The position numbers and the translations under genes were made by a program. This document shows, piece after piece, positions 27,646 to 36,621 of a stretch of DNA of 64,000 nucleotides; positions within the stretch are counted from its first letter, which is position 1, and the number at the start of each line of letters is the position of its first letter. The notes below the pieces were generated by a model. The model was not told where the DNA came from, did not search any database, and was given only the letters and a program-made list of their open reading frames with translations. Source of the DNA: Crenalkalicoccus roseus (GTDB lineage Bacteria; Pseudomonadota; Alphaproteobacteria; Acetobacterales; Acetobacteraceae); assembly GCF_004761865.1 (NCBI RefSeq), contig NZ_SJDM01000001.1, positions 257,549 to 321,548 of the forward strand, written 5' to 3'.

Positions 27646-30452
27646 CCGCCGTGGCCGCCTCTTCGACCAGACCTCCGGAAGGGCGCCACCCGGCGCTCGC
27701 CGAGCCGCCCATCGTCGTGCCGGACCTCGTCGCCGCCCTGACGGAGGGGCCGATGCCGCGCGAGCAGGCGCTCGACCTGCTGCGCGGCCAGCTCGGCCGC
27801 ATCCAGGCGCGGGTGCAGGACGCCTTCGAGGCGCACCAGCTCTCCGGCCTCGCCGCGGCGCGCTGGCTGGCGGCGCTGATGGACGGCGTGGTGCAGGCGC
27901 TGCACGCCTACGCGCTCGCCATGGTGCCCCCGCGCGGGGCGGAGCCGCCCTTCGCCCTGGTCGCCACCGGCGGCTACGGCCGCGGCGTGCTGGCGCCGCA
28001 TTCGGACATCGACCTCCTGTTCCTGACCCGCGGGGAGGCTGGGCCGCGCGCGCAGCGGCTGGTGGAGTTCCTGCTCTACCTGCTGTGGGATCTCGGCCTG
28101 AAGGTCGGCCACGCCACGCGCAGCGTGCCCGCCTGCCTGGAGGCGGCGGGGCGCGACACCACCATCCTGACCGCGCTGGTGGATGCCCGGCTGCTCGCCG
28201 GCGACCGCGCCCTGTTCGACGAGTTCCAGGAGGCCTTCGCGGCGATGCGGCGGCAGCAGGGGCTCAGCCCCTTCCTCGCCGCCAAGCGGGCCGAGCGCGC
28301 GGCACGCCATGCCCGCTACGGCGACAGCCCCTACCTCGTCGAGCCGAACATCAAGGAGGGGCGGGGCGGGCTGCGCGACCTGCAGACCCTCTACTGGCTC
28401 GCCCGCTACGCCTTCGGCACCGAGCGGATGCCCGACCTGGTCGGCCCCGACAGCCCGGGCGGCGGGCTGCTCACCGAGCACGAGGCGCGCGCCATCCGCC
28501 GCGCCTGGAACTTCCTCTGGACCGTCCGCTTCCACCTCCACTACGTCGCCGGCCGCGCCGAGGAGCGCCTGACTTTCGACTTCCAGCCGGTGGTCGGCGC
28601 CCGCATGGGCTACACGCCGCACGGCCGCCAGGACGGCGTCGAGCGCTTCATGAAGCACCTGTTCCTGACGGTGCGCGACGTGCTGCGGCTGACGCGCGTG
28701 CTCGAGCCCGCGATCGAGCGCGCCGCCCTCGGCCCGCCGGCGCGGCGGCGCGAGGGCGACGCGGCGCTCGCCGGCCAGGGCCTCGCCTTCGCCGACGGCA
28801 AGCTGGTGGCCGCGCCCCCCAACCGGGACTTCTCGCGCGAGCCGGTGCTGATGCTGCGCATCCTGAAGGCGGCGCGCGACCGCAAGCTCGAGATCCACCC
28901 GCTGGCGATCCGCGCCATGATCCGCCACGCCGGCCACGCGGCGCGGCTGCGTGGGGAGGAGGAGGCGAACCGCATCTTCCTCGACCTGCTGAGCGGCCGC
29001 GACGCCGCCCTCTGGCTGCGGCTGATGAACGAGACCGGGTTCCTCTCCCGCTTCCTGCCGGAATGGGCGCGCATCGTCGGGCTGATGCAGTTCGACACCT
29101 ACCACGTCTTCACCGTGGACGAGCACACGATCGAGGTGATCGGCGTCCTGCAGCAGCTCGAGCGCGGCGAGCTGGCCGAGATCGCGCCGGTGGCCTCCGA
29201 GATCATCGGCCACGTGCAGTCCCGCCGCGCCCTCTACGTCGCCGCCCTGCTGCACGACATCGCCAAGGGCCGCGGCGGCGACCATTCCGAGCTCGGCGCG
29301 CGCATCGCCCAGGAGGTCTGCCCCCGCCTCGGCCTCAGCCCGGAGGAGACGGAGACCGTCTCCTGGCTGGTGCTGCACCACCTGCTGCTGTCCCAGACCG
29401 CCTTCAAGCGCGACATCGAGGACCCCAAGACCATCCTCGACATCGCCGACCTGGTGCAGTCGCCCGAGCGCCTCCGCCTGCTGCTGGTGCTGACGGTGGC
29501 CGACATGCGCGGCGTCGGGCCCAAGGTGTGGAACGGCTGGAAGGCGACGCTGCTGCGCGAGGTGTACTGGCGCGTCGCCGAGGTGCTGGCCGGCGGCCTC
29601 TCCGTGCCGGAGCGGGACGTGCGCGTGGCGCGCGCCCGCGAGGCCGCCGCCGCCCTGCTCGCCGCCTGGCCGGAGGAGGACCGCGAGGCCTTCCTCGGCC
29701 TCGGCTATCCCGGCTACTGGCTCTCCTTCGATCCCGAGACCCATGCCCGCCACGCCGCCATGATCCGCGAGGCGGAGGCCGCCGGGGCGCCGCTCACCGT
29801 GCGCACGCGGGTGCTGGAATCCCGCGCCGTCACCGAGGTGACGGTCTACGCCGCCGACCATCCCGGCCTGTTCAGCCGCATCGCCGGGGCGCTGGCGGTG
29901 GCCGGCGCCTCCATCGTGGACGCGCGCATCCACACCCTCACCAACGGCATGGCGCTCGACACCTTCTGGGTGCAGGACGCGGCGGGGGGCGCCTTCGACG
30001 CGCCGCACCGCCTGGCCCGCCTCTCGGTGCTGATCGAGCAGTCGCTCTCCGGGCGCATCCGCCTCGCCGAGGAGATCGCCAAGGTGCGGCGGGAGCCGGC
30101 GCGGCTGCGCGCCGTCACCGTGCCGCCGCGGGTGGTGTTCGACAACCACGCCTCCAACACCCACACCATCATCGAGGTGAACGCGCGCGACCGCCCCGGC
30201 CTGCTGCACGACGTGACGGCGGCGATCAGCGCCGAGGGGCTGCAGATCGCCTCCGCGCACGTCACCACCTACGGCGTGCGGGCGGTGGACGTGTTCTACG
30301 TGAAGGACGTGTTCGGCCTGAAGGTGGAGAACGAGCGCCGCCTCGCCGCCCTGCGCCGGGCGATCGAGGCCGCCCTGGCGCCGCCCTCCGAGGCCGCGGC
30401 GGGCGGCGGGGAGGCCGCGGCGGGCAGCCGGGCGGCGGCGGCCCTCGCCTGA
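27642..30452 (+). CDS. glnD: bifunctional [protein-PII] uridylyltransferase/uridylyl-removing enzyme
   Basis: A 936-residue GlnD, the nitrogen sensor that uridylylates PII proteins when glutamine is low and removes UMP when it is high. The nucleotidyltransferase motif GGYGRGVLAPHSDIDLLFL starts near residue 110, with catalytic Asp122 and Asp124. The HD phosphohydrolase region has YHVFTVDEHTIEV and ALLHDIAKGRGGDHSELGA. Two C-terminal ACT domains (TVYAADHPGLFSRIAG and EVNARDRPGLLHDVTAAI) bind glutamine. All domains are intact. The mutS-glnD-murJ order is typical of alphaproteobacteria. Confidence 0.96.
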   Translation: MTAVAASSTRPPEGRHPALAEPPIVVPDLVAALTEGPMPREQALDLLRGQLGRIQARVQDAFEAHQLSGLAAARWLAALMDGVVQALHAYALAMVPPRGAEPPFALVATGGYGRGVLAPHSDIDLLFLTRGEAGPRAQRLVEFLLYLLWDLGLKVGHATRSVPACLEAAGRDTTILTALVDARLLAGDRALFDEFQEAFAAMRRQQGLSPFLAAKRAERAARHARYGDSPYLVEPNIKEGRGGLRDLQTLYWLARYAFGTERMPDLVGPDSPGGGLLTEHEARAIRRAWNFLWTVRFHLHYVAGRAEERLTFDFQPVVGARMGYTPHGRQDGVERFMKHLFLTVRDVLRLTRVLEPAIERAALGPPARRREGDAALAGQGLAFADGKLVAAPPNRDFSREPVLMLRILKAARDRKLEIHPLAIRAMIRHAGHAARLRGEEEANRIFLDLLSGRDAALWLRLMNETGFLSRFLPEWARIVGLMQFDTYHVFTVDEHTIEVIGVLQQLERGELAEIAPVASEIIGHVQSRRALYVAALLHDIAKGRGGDHSELGARIAQEVCPRLGLSPEETETVSWLVLHHLLLSQTAFKRDIEDPKTILDIADLVQSPERLRLLLVLTVADMRGVGPKVWNGWKATLLREVYWRVAEVLAGGLSVPERDVRVARAREAAAALLAAWPEEDREAFLGLGYPGYWLSFDPETHARHAAMIREAEAAGAPLTVRTRVLESRAVTEVTVYAADHPGLFSRIAGALAVAGASIVDARIHTLTNGMALDTFWVQDAAGGAFDAPHRLARLSVLIEQSLSGRIRLAEEIAKVRREPARLRAVTVPPRVVFDNHASNTHTIIEVNARDRPGLLHDVTAAISAEGLQIASAHVTTYGVRAVDVFYVKDVFGLKVENERRLAALRRAIEAALAPPSEAAAGGGEAAAGSRAAAALA

Positions 30453-30507
30453 TCCCGCGCGGGGCTCGCGCGTTCTTCCGCGACGCGACCAGCCCCACGG
30501 AGCCGCC

Positions 30508-30777
30508 ATGCCCGCCGATCCCAGGACCAACAAGGAACCCGACGAGAACCTCCACTCCAGCCACGGCCCGCACGCGCCGGCGCGCGACAAGCGGCCGGAG
30601 CACCAGTACCCGGAGTTCGAGCGCAAGGATTCCACCAACCGCACCGACCCCGCCGCGCCGGGCGGGCCGGTGAACATCCCGGTCAAGGGCGGCGCCGCCC
30701 CCCCAGGGCCGGAGGAGGCCCCGCCGGCGAGCGGAGGCGGCAGCCGCGACCATTCCGGCACCCAGCCGCGGGAGTGA
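30508..30777 (+). CDS. small hydrophilic, probably disordered protein
   Basis: An 89-residue protein, very rich in Pro, Glu, Asp, Arg and His with no hydrophobic stretch (for example ARDKRPEHQYPEFERKD). An ACGGAGCC ribosome site precedes the ATG at 30508. It sits between glnD and murJ on the same strand. Its composition suggests a disordered, perhaps stress-related protein; no family recognised. Confidence 0.55.
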   Translation: MPADPRTNKEPDENLHSSHGPHAPARDKRPEHQYPEFERKDSTNRTDPAAPGGPVNIPVKGGAAPPGPEEAPPASGGGSRDHSGTQPRE

Positions 30778-30963
30778 CGCCAGCGGCGCCGGGGCCGCGA
30801 CGATCGCCCGCCGAAGCGGGCGCGCCCGCCCGGATGCCGCCGGGGCCGCCGGCATGGCGCGCCCCGGCGTCGGGCCGCGGCATGAGCCGCGCCGGCGCTG
30901 CGGCCGATCCGCCACGCCGGCGGGGAATGCCGCGCCGCGGCCATGCCGCGCCTCGCCTGCGCC

Positions 30964-32532
30964 ATGGTTCCCGGCTATGCCGCGCGCGTGCTGAAAAGCG
31001 TCCTCACGGTCGGCGGCTGGACCATGGCCAGCCGCGTGCTCGGCTTCGCCCGCGACATGCTGATCGCGGCCCGACTCGGCGCCGGCCCCATGGCCGACGC
31101 CTTCTTCGTGGCCCTGAAGCTGCCCAACCTGTTCCGCCGGCTGTTCGGCGAGGGGGCGTTCAACGCCGCCTTCGTGCCCGCCTTCGCCGGGGCGCTGGTG
31201 GTGCAGGGCCCGCAGGCGGCGCGGCTGCTGGCCGAGCGCATGGCCTCGATCATGACGCTCTGGCTGTCGCTGCTGGTGGTGCTCGGCCTGCTGTTCATGC
31301 CCCAGCTCATGCACGCGCTGGCCCCGGGCTTCGCCGCCGAGCCGGCGAAATTCGCCCTCGCCGTCGAGCTGACGCGGATCACCTTCCCCTACCTGCTGTT
31401 CATCTGCCTCACCGCCCTGGTCTCGGGCGTGCTGAACGGGCTCGACCGCTTCGCCGCCGCCGCCGCCGCGCCGGTGATGTTCAACCTGCTCTCCATGGCG
31501 GCGCTGGTCGGCCTCACCCCCTATGTCGCCACGCCGGCGCACGCCCTCTCCTGGGGGATCCTGGCCTCGGGGGTGGTGCAGCTCGGCCTCGTGCTCTGGG
31601 CCGCGGCGCGGGCGGGGATGGCGCTGAACATCCTGCGCCCGCCGGCGCTGGCGCCGGAGGTGCGGGAGGTGCTGCGGCGCATGGGGCCGGGCGTGATCGG
31701 CGCCGGGGTGACGCAGCTCAACCTGGCGGTGGACGTGATCATCGCCTCCTTCCTGCCGGCCGGCGCCGTCTCCTTCCTCTACTACGCCGACCGGGTGGGG
31801 CAGCTTCCGCTCGGCGTGATCGGGGCGGCGGTGGGCACGGCGCTGCTGCCGCTGCTGTCGCGCCAGCTCCGGGCGGGGGAGCGGCTGTCCGCCCACCGCA
31901 CCATGAACCGGGCCATGGAGATGTCGCTGCTGCTCTGCCTGCCGGCGGCGGCGGGCCAGGCGGTGGCGGCGCTGCCGATCATCGACACGCTGTTCGCCCG
32001 CGGCGCCTTCGGCATCCCGGAGGCGCAGGCGACGGCGGCGGCGCTCGCCGCCTACGCGCTCGGCCTGCCGGCCTATGTGCTGGTGAAGGTGTTCGCGCCC
32101 GGCTTCTTCGCCCGGGGCGACACCGCCGCCCCGGTGAAGGTGGGGCTCGCCGCGGTGGCGCTGAACCTGGCGCTGAACCTGATCCTGACGCGCTACCTCT
32201 CGCATGTCGGTGTGGCGCTGGCGACCGCGCTCGCCGCCTGGTTCAACGCCGCGGCGCTGGCCTGGCTGCTGGCGCGGCGCGGGGCGCTGGTGCCGGACCG
32301 CCGGCTGCGGCGGCGGGCGCCGCGGCTGCTCGCGGCGGCGGCGGCGATGGCGGCGCTGCTGTGGGGGATGCAGGCGGCCTTCCCCCTGCTGCTGCCCGGC
32401 CTGCCGCGCTCGGCGGGGCTCGTGCTGCTCGTCGCGGCGGGCATGGCGGCCTATTTCGCCGCCGCGCACCTGCTCGGCGCGGTGGAGCTGCGGGAGCTCA
32501 AGGGCCTGCTGCGCCGGCGCCGGCGGGGATGA
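30964..32532 (+). CDS. murJ: lipid II flippase MurJ (MviN)
   Basis: A 522-residue polytopic membrane protein with about 14 hydrophobic helices, the lipid II flippase of peptidoglycan synthesis. The N-terminus LKSVLTVGGWTMASRVLGFA, then RDMLIAARLGAGPMADAFF, and the LPNLFRRLFGEGAFNAAFVP segment are diagnostic; VKVFAPGFFARGDTAAPVK lies in the second half. I place the start at the ATG at 30964; one at 30943 is in frame and would add seven residues, and neither has a clear ribosome site. The 186 bases before it are GC-rich with no recognisable gene. Confidence 0.94.
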   Translation: MVPGYAARVLKSVLTVGGWTMASRVLGFARDMLIAARLGAGPMADAFFVALKLPNLFRRLFGEGAFNAAFVPAFAGALVVQGPQAARLLAERMASIMTLWLSLLVVLGLLFMPQLMHALAPGFAAEPAKFALAVELTRITFPYLLFICLTALVSGVLNGLDRFAAAAAAPVMFNLLSMAALVGLTPYVATPAHALSWGILASGVVQLGLVLWAAARAGMALNILRPPALAPEVREVLRRMGPGVIGAGVTQLNLAVDVIIASFLPAGAVSFLYYADRVGQLPLGVIGAAVGTALLPLLSRQLRAGERLSAHRTMNRAMEMSLLLCLPAAAGQAVAALPIIDTLFARGAFGIPEAQATAAALAAYALGLPAYVLVKVFAPGFFARGDTAAPVKVGLAAVALNLALNLILTRYLSHVGVALATALAAWFNAAALAWLLARRGALVPDRRLRRRAPRLLAAAAAMAALLWGMQAAFPLLLPGLPRSAGLVLLVAAGMAAYFAAAHLLGAVELRELKGLLRRRRRG

Positions 32533-32608
32533 AGGCCGCCCCTGGGCAAGGCGGCGCGGGCATGGGAAAGACCCCGCCATCGGACGACGCGCCTGAGGGA
32601 GAGACGCC

Positions 32609-33805
32609 ATGACCACCGCCGGGACCCCGAGGCCCCGGGGCCGCCAGTTCTTCGCCAATCCGGGGCCGACGAACATCCCGGATTCGGTGCTGCTGGCCTG
32701 CGCCCACCACAGCATGGACTTCAACGACCCCGCCTTCCTCGAGGTCTACGATGCCTGCGTCGAGGGGCTGAAGCGCGTGCTCGGGACGCGCCAGCACCTG
32801 TTCATGTACACGGGCTCCGGCCACGCGGCCTGGGAGGCGAGCCTGGTCAACCTGCTCTCCCCCGGCGACACGGTGCTGATCCTGGAGAGCGGCTACTTCT
32901 CCGAGGCCTGGTCCAGGATGGCGCGGGATCTCGGCCTCGAGGTGCGCACCGTCCCGGCCGACTGGCGCCAGGGCGTGGAGATCGAGGCGGTGCGGGCGGC
33001 GCTCGCCGCCGATGCGGGCCGCGCGGTCAAGGCGGTCTGCGTCGTGCACAACGAGACCGCGACCGGCATGCGGATCCCGGTGCAGGAGGTGCGCGCGGCG
33101 ATGGACGCCGCCGGCCACCCGGCGCTGCTGCTGGTGGACACCATCTCCTCCCTCGGCTCCTTCGAGGTCCGCATGGACGAGTGGGGCGTGGACGCGGCGG
33201 TGGGCGGCAGCCAGAAGGGGCTGATGCTGCCGACGGGGATGAGCTTCACCGGCGTCTCCGAGAAGGCGATGGCGGCGCACCGCGAATCGCGCCTGCCGAA
33301 GCACTACTTCCACTGGACCAACATGCTGGCGCGGCGGCACCGCAGCTTCGTCGGCACCGTGCCGATCAGCCTGTTCTACGGCCTACGCGAGGCGCTGCGG
33401 CTGCTGGAGGAGGAGGGGCTGGAGAACGTCTTCGCCCGCCACGCGCGCCTCGGCGAGGCGGTGCGGCGCTGCGTGCGCCACTGGTCCGGCAATGACGGCC
33501 CGCGTCTCTTCTGCACCAATCCGGGCCGCTATTCCGACAGCGTGACCGCGGTGCTGATGCCCGAGGGACATGATGCCGAGGCGCTGCGCGCGGTGGCGCT
33601 GAACCGCTTCAACCTCTCGCTCGGCGGCGGGCTCGGGCTGCTCGGCGGCCGGGTGTTCCGCATCGGCCATCTCGGCGACCTGAACGAGCCGATGGTGCTC
33701 GGCACGCTCTCCACGGTCGAGCTGGCGATGCGGGTGGCCGGCGTGCCCCACGCCTCGGGCGGAGTGGAGGCGGCGATCGCCTGGCTGGCCGAGGCGGCGG
33801 GGTGA
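32609..33805 (+). CDS. class V aminotransferase (serine/alanine-glyoxylate aminotransferase type)
   Basis: A 398-residue PLP enzyme of fold type I. It begins FFANPGPTNIPDSVLLA, the typical N-terminus of the serine-glyoxylate branch. The PLP-phosphate loop MYTGSGHAAWEASLVNLL, VHNETATGMRIP, LLVDTISSLGSFEVRMDEWG and the PLP lysine in VGGSQKGLMLPTG (about Lys203) are present. It probably moves the amino group of serine or alanine to glyoxylate. The C-terminal small domain is complete. It stands alone after murJ. Confidence 0.87.
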   Translation: MTTAGTPRPRGRQFFANPGPTNIPDSVLLACAHHSMDFNDPAFLEVYDACVEGLKRVLGTRQHLFMYTGSGHAAWEASLVNLLSPGDTVLILESGYFSEAWSRMARDLGLEVRTVPADWRQGVEIEAVRAALAADAGRAVKAVCVVHNETATGMRIPVQEVRAAMDAAGHPALLLVDTISSLGSFEVRMDEWGVDAAVGGSQKGLMLPTGMSFTGVSEKAMAAHRESRLPKHYFHWTNMLARRHRSFVGTVPISLFYGLREALRLLEEEGLENVFARHARLGEAVRRCVRHWSGNDGPRLFCTNPGRYSDSVTAVLMPEGHDAEALRAVALNRFNLSLGGGLGLLGGRVFRIGHLGDLNEPMVLGTLSTVELAMRVAGVPHASGGVEAAIAWLAEAAG

Positions 33806-33857
33806 GGCTGCGGCGCCCGGAGCGGGCACGGCTCCCGGCGCGGAAGGCGATTGTATA

Positions 33858-33873
33858 CTCACGCAAACGTGAG
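33858..33873. promoter_or_regulatory. inverted repeat, possible operator/promoter
   Basis: CTCACG-CAAA-CGTGAG is a perfect 6-bp inverted repeat inside an AT-rich island (TTGTATACTCACG...) that contrasts with the GC-rich surroundings. A TATACT sequence at its left edge could be a -10 element. It lies 70 bases before the small gene at 33944. Confidence 0.4.
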
Positions 33874-33943
33874 ATATGATCCCGCCCCGTGCGCCCCGCC
33901 CCGTGGCGCGGCGCACGGCCTGACCCGGCAAGGGGGGCTTCCA

Positions 33944-34234
33944 ATGGGGGAGCAGGAACGGGCGGCGGGGATGGACAGGGATCAGGTGATCACCAAGGCC
34001 GCGGAAGCCTATTTCGAGGCCTTCACCGGGGGCGAGGCGGCCTGGACCTCGGTGCCGGCGCATGGCCGGCCACGCTTCGTCCACCATGCCGGCGCCGCGG
34101 TGCTGGCCGCGCTGCGCCAGATGGTGGCCTGCGAGGAGGCGGCCGGCGCCACCCAGGGGGCGGCGGTGCTGCGCCACTGGCTGGAGGCGCTGGAGCCGCT
34201 GGTCGTGCCCTGGGAGCCCGGCGATGCGCGCTGA
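33944..34234 (+). CDS. hypothetical 96-residue protein
   Basis: A small soluble helical protein (AAEAYFEAFTGGEAAWTSVP, then HAGAAVLAALRQMVACEEA and a final LRHWLEALEPLVVPW). An AGGGGGG ribosome site precedes the ATG at 33944. No domain recognised. A short palindrome lies upstream and the MFS gene converges on it from the other side. A longer in-frame start at 33851 would run through the palindrome and is unlikely. Confidence 0.55.
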   Translation: MGEQERAAGMDRDQVITKAAEAYFEAFTGGEAAWTSVPAHGRPRFVHHAGAAVLAALRQMVACEEAAGATQGAAVLRHWLEALEPLVVPWEPGDAR

Positions 34235-34251
34235 TCCGCCGCCCCCCCCGC

Positions 34252-35505
34252 TCAGCGCCGCCCCTCCTCCGCCGCCGGCCGCAGCAGCGGCCACCAGAGG
34301 CGGCGCGTCAGCGCCAGGGCGAGCAGCCCCTCGACGCCGGTGATGGCGCAGGCCCAGCGCGCGCCGAGCGCCTCGGCCAGCAGGCCGATGTGCAGGAAGC
34401 CGACCGGGCCGAGGCCGATGCAGAGCGTCAGCACGCCGAGCGCGCGCGAGCGCAGCTCCGCCGGCGCGGCGAGGTAGACGAGCGTCGCCTGCATCACCGC
34501 GAAGCCCGCCTGGCCGATGCCGTTGGCGAGCAGCGCCAGCCCCGCCGGCACCGCCTGCGGCGCCAGAGCGAAGAGGGTGATGCTCGCCTGGTAGAGCACG
34601 ACCCCGCCGAGGTAGCAGGCCCCGTAGCGGGCCGGGCGCGCCAGCGCCCCGATCAGCAGCGCGCCCAGGAAGGCGCCGGCGCCGTCCATGCTGGCCAGCA
34701 CCCCGACCCCGCCCGGCGAGAGGCCGAGCGACTCCCGCCCGATCACCGGGATCAGCGCGCCGAAGGGCCAGCCGAAGACGTTGAACACGACGGTGACGAC
34801 CAGCGTGCCGCGCAGCCGCGCATCCCGCCGCGCCAGCGCCAGCCCCTCGGAGAGCCGGGCGAGCATCCCCTCCCCCGCCGCGGCGGCGACGCCGCTGCGG
34901 TAGCGCAGGCCGAGCGCGGCGGCCAGCGCCGCCATCTGGAGCGCGGCGCCGAGGGCGAAGGCGCCGCCGATGCCCACCGCGGCGAACAGCGCGCCGCCGA
35001 GCGCCGGCCCCAGCATGCGGCTGGCGTTGGCGGTGCCGACATCCACCGACATCGCCTGGCCCATGCGCCCCGCGCCCACCACCTGGCCGATCATCAGCCG
35101 CCGCACCGGGTTGTCGGCCGCCCAGCCGAGGCCGCCGAGGAAGCTCGCCACCGCCAGGTGCCACGCCGCGAGCATCCCCGCCGAGGCCAGCAGGGCGAGG
35201 ACGAGCGAGGTGAGCAGCCCGCCCCAGACCAGGACCAGCAGCGAGGTGCGCTGCTCCACCCGCTCCGCCCAGACGCCGAGGAAGGCGCCGAACAGCCCCA
35301 TCGGCAGCAGGCGCAGCATGGTCATCATCGCGACCAGGAAGGCCGAGCCGGTGGCCTCGTGCACGAACAGCGCGGTGGCCAGCGTCTCCAGCCAGCGCAC
35401 CACGGAGATCGCCAGGCCGACTGCCCAGAGGCGCAGGAAGTCCGCCTCGGCGAAGAGCCGCGCCACGCCTTCGCGCCGCGCCGGCGGGTCCCGCCCGGCG
35501 CCCAT
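34252..35505 (-). CDS. MFS transporter (enterobactin exporter-like subfamily)
   Basis: A 417-residue major facilitator with about 12 hydrophobic segments. It begins FAEADFLRLWAVGLAISVVRWLE, and has the loop 2-3 motif GAFLGVWAERVEQRTSL and the DNPVRRLMIGQVVGAGRMGQ segment typical of MFS_3 proteins. Substrate unknown; the subfamily exports siderophores and drugs. It is followed on the minus strand by nothing and preceded by a GST gene 21 bases upstream, so the two may be co-transcribed. Confidence 0.85.
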   Translation of the reverse strand: MGAGRDPPARREGVARLFAEADFLRLWAVGLAISVVRWLETLATALFVHEATGSAFLVAMMTMLRLLPMGLFGAFLGVWAERVEQRTSLLVLVWGGLLTSLVLALLASAGMLAAWHLAVASFLGGLGWAADNPVRRLMIGQVVGAGRMGQAMSVDVGTANASRMLGPALGGALFAAVGIGGAFALGAALQMAALAAALGLRYRSGVAAAAGEGMLARLSEGLALARRDARLRGTLVVTVVFNVFGWPFGALIPVIGRESLGLSPGGVGVLASMDGAGAFLGALLIGALARPARYGACYLGGVVLYQASITLFALAPQAVPAGLALLANGIGQAGFAVMQATLVYLAAPAELRSRALGVLTLCIGLGPVGFLHIGLLAEALGARWACAITGVEGLLALALTRRLWWPLLRPAAEEGRR

Positions 35506-35526
35506 GGCGGCCGCCCCGCCCGCGGC

Positions 35527-36138
35527 TCAGGCGGCGGCGGAGGGCCGCGCCTTCATGCGCGCGTGGTGGGCGGTGACGTTGCGCAGCCCGGGGCTGACCG
35601 GCTGCCCCACCTGGGCGCCGAAATCGAGGAAGGCGAAGAGGAAGATGTCGGCGAGGGTCAGGCGGTCGCCGCAGATCCATTCCCGCCCCTCGATCAGCCC
35701 GTCGAGCCAAGCGAGCTTCTCCTGCGCGGTCCTCTTCAGGTCGTCCGCCGCCTGCGGGATGCAGCGGATGCGGTTCTGGAACAGCTTCAGCCCCTCGGCG
35801 AAGCGGAAGCCGTTGGCCATCGGCTCGACGATGTTGAGGTCGATGCGCCGGGTCCACATCCGCGTCTCCGCGCGCTCCTTCGGCGTGGCGCCGATCAGGG
35901 AGGGGCCGGGCGCGATCTCGTCGAGGTATTCGCAGATCGCGGTGACCTCGGTGATGACGGTGCCGTCGTCGAGCCGCAGCGCCGGAAGCTGGCCGGCGGG
36001 GTTGACCTTCAGGAAGGGCTCGCGCCGGTTCTCCCCGCCGCGCAGATCCACCTCCTGGCGGGGGATCTCGATCCCGCGCTCGGCCATGAAGATGCGCACC
36101 ACGCGCGGGTTGGGGCCGATCGAGTTGTAGAGCAGCAT
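35527..36138 (-). CDS. glutathione S-transferase family protein
   Basis: A 203-residue GST. The thioredoxin-fold half (about residues 1-78) has LYNSIGPNPRVVRIFMAERG, VNPAGQLPALRLDDGT and ITEVTAICEYLDE, the last giving the Glu-Thr/Ser glutathione contact. The helical half includes LAWLDGLIEGREWICGDRLTLADIFLF, with the N-capping Asp of the GST core. The ATG at 36138 has GGAGGG 6 bases upstream; the ATG at 36144 touches that site and is less likely. Probably conjugates or reduces small electrophiles. It lies upstream of the MFS gene. Confidence 0.88.
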   Translation of the reverse strand: MLLYNSIGPNPRVVRIFMAERGIEIPRQEVDLRGGENRREPFLKVNPAGQLPALRLDDGTVITEVTAICEYLDEIAPGPSLIGATPKERAETRMWTRRIDLNIVEPMANGFRFAEGLKLFQNRIRCIPQAADDLKRTAQEKLAWLDGLIEGREWICGDRLTLADIFLFAFLDFGAQVGQPVSPGLRNVTAHHARMKARPSAAA

Positions 36139-36276
36139 CCGCATCCCTCCCTCGCGGGCCACGCGCCCGCCAAGGGATTGGGGCGCGGAAACGCCGCGCC
36201 GTAAAGCCCCGGGCGCGGCTTCCGCCCCGCGGCGCGGACAGGCTAGCATCGCCCGCCTTCACGGGAGGGACCGAGG

Positions 36277-36603
36277 ATGATCCACGAGCTCCGCATCTAC
36301 CACTGCGTGCCCGGGCGCCTGCCGGCGCTGCTCAGGCGGTTCGAGACCATCACGCTGAAGCTCTGGGAGAAGCACGGCATCCGCCAGGCGGGCTTCTGGA
36401 CGGTGCTGGTCGGTTCCTCCAACCAGGACCTCTACTACCTCCTGGCCTGGGAGTCGCTCGCCGAGCGCGAGCGCAAGTGGAACGCCTTCCTCGCCGACCC
36501 GGACTGGCTCGCGGCGCGGGCGGAGACGGAGAAGGACGGGCAGATCGTCGCCTCGGTCGAGAACATGCTGCTCGCCCCCACCGCCTTCTCCTCGGTGAGG
36601 TAG
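36277..36603 (+). CDS. NIPSNAP family protein
   Basis: A 108-residue single-domain NIPSNAP protein (dimeric alpha/beta barrel fold). It begins MIHELRIYHCVPGRLPALL, typical of the family, with LKLWEKHGIRQAGFWTVLVG and WESLAERERKWNAFLADPDW, all strong family matches. Function unknown in bacteria. It is followed 18 bases later by the arginase-family gene, so the two are likely one transcript. Confidence 0.85.
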   Translation: MIHELRIYHCVPGRLPALLRRFETITLKLWEKHGIRQAGFWTVLVGSSNQDLYYLLAWESLAERERKWNAFLADPDWLAARAETEKDGQIVASVENMLLAPTAFSSVR

Positions 36604-36621
36604 GGGCATCCGGCGGCAGGC

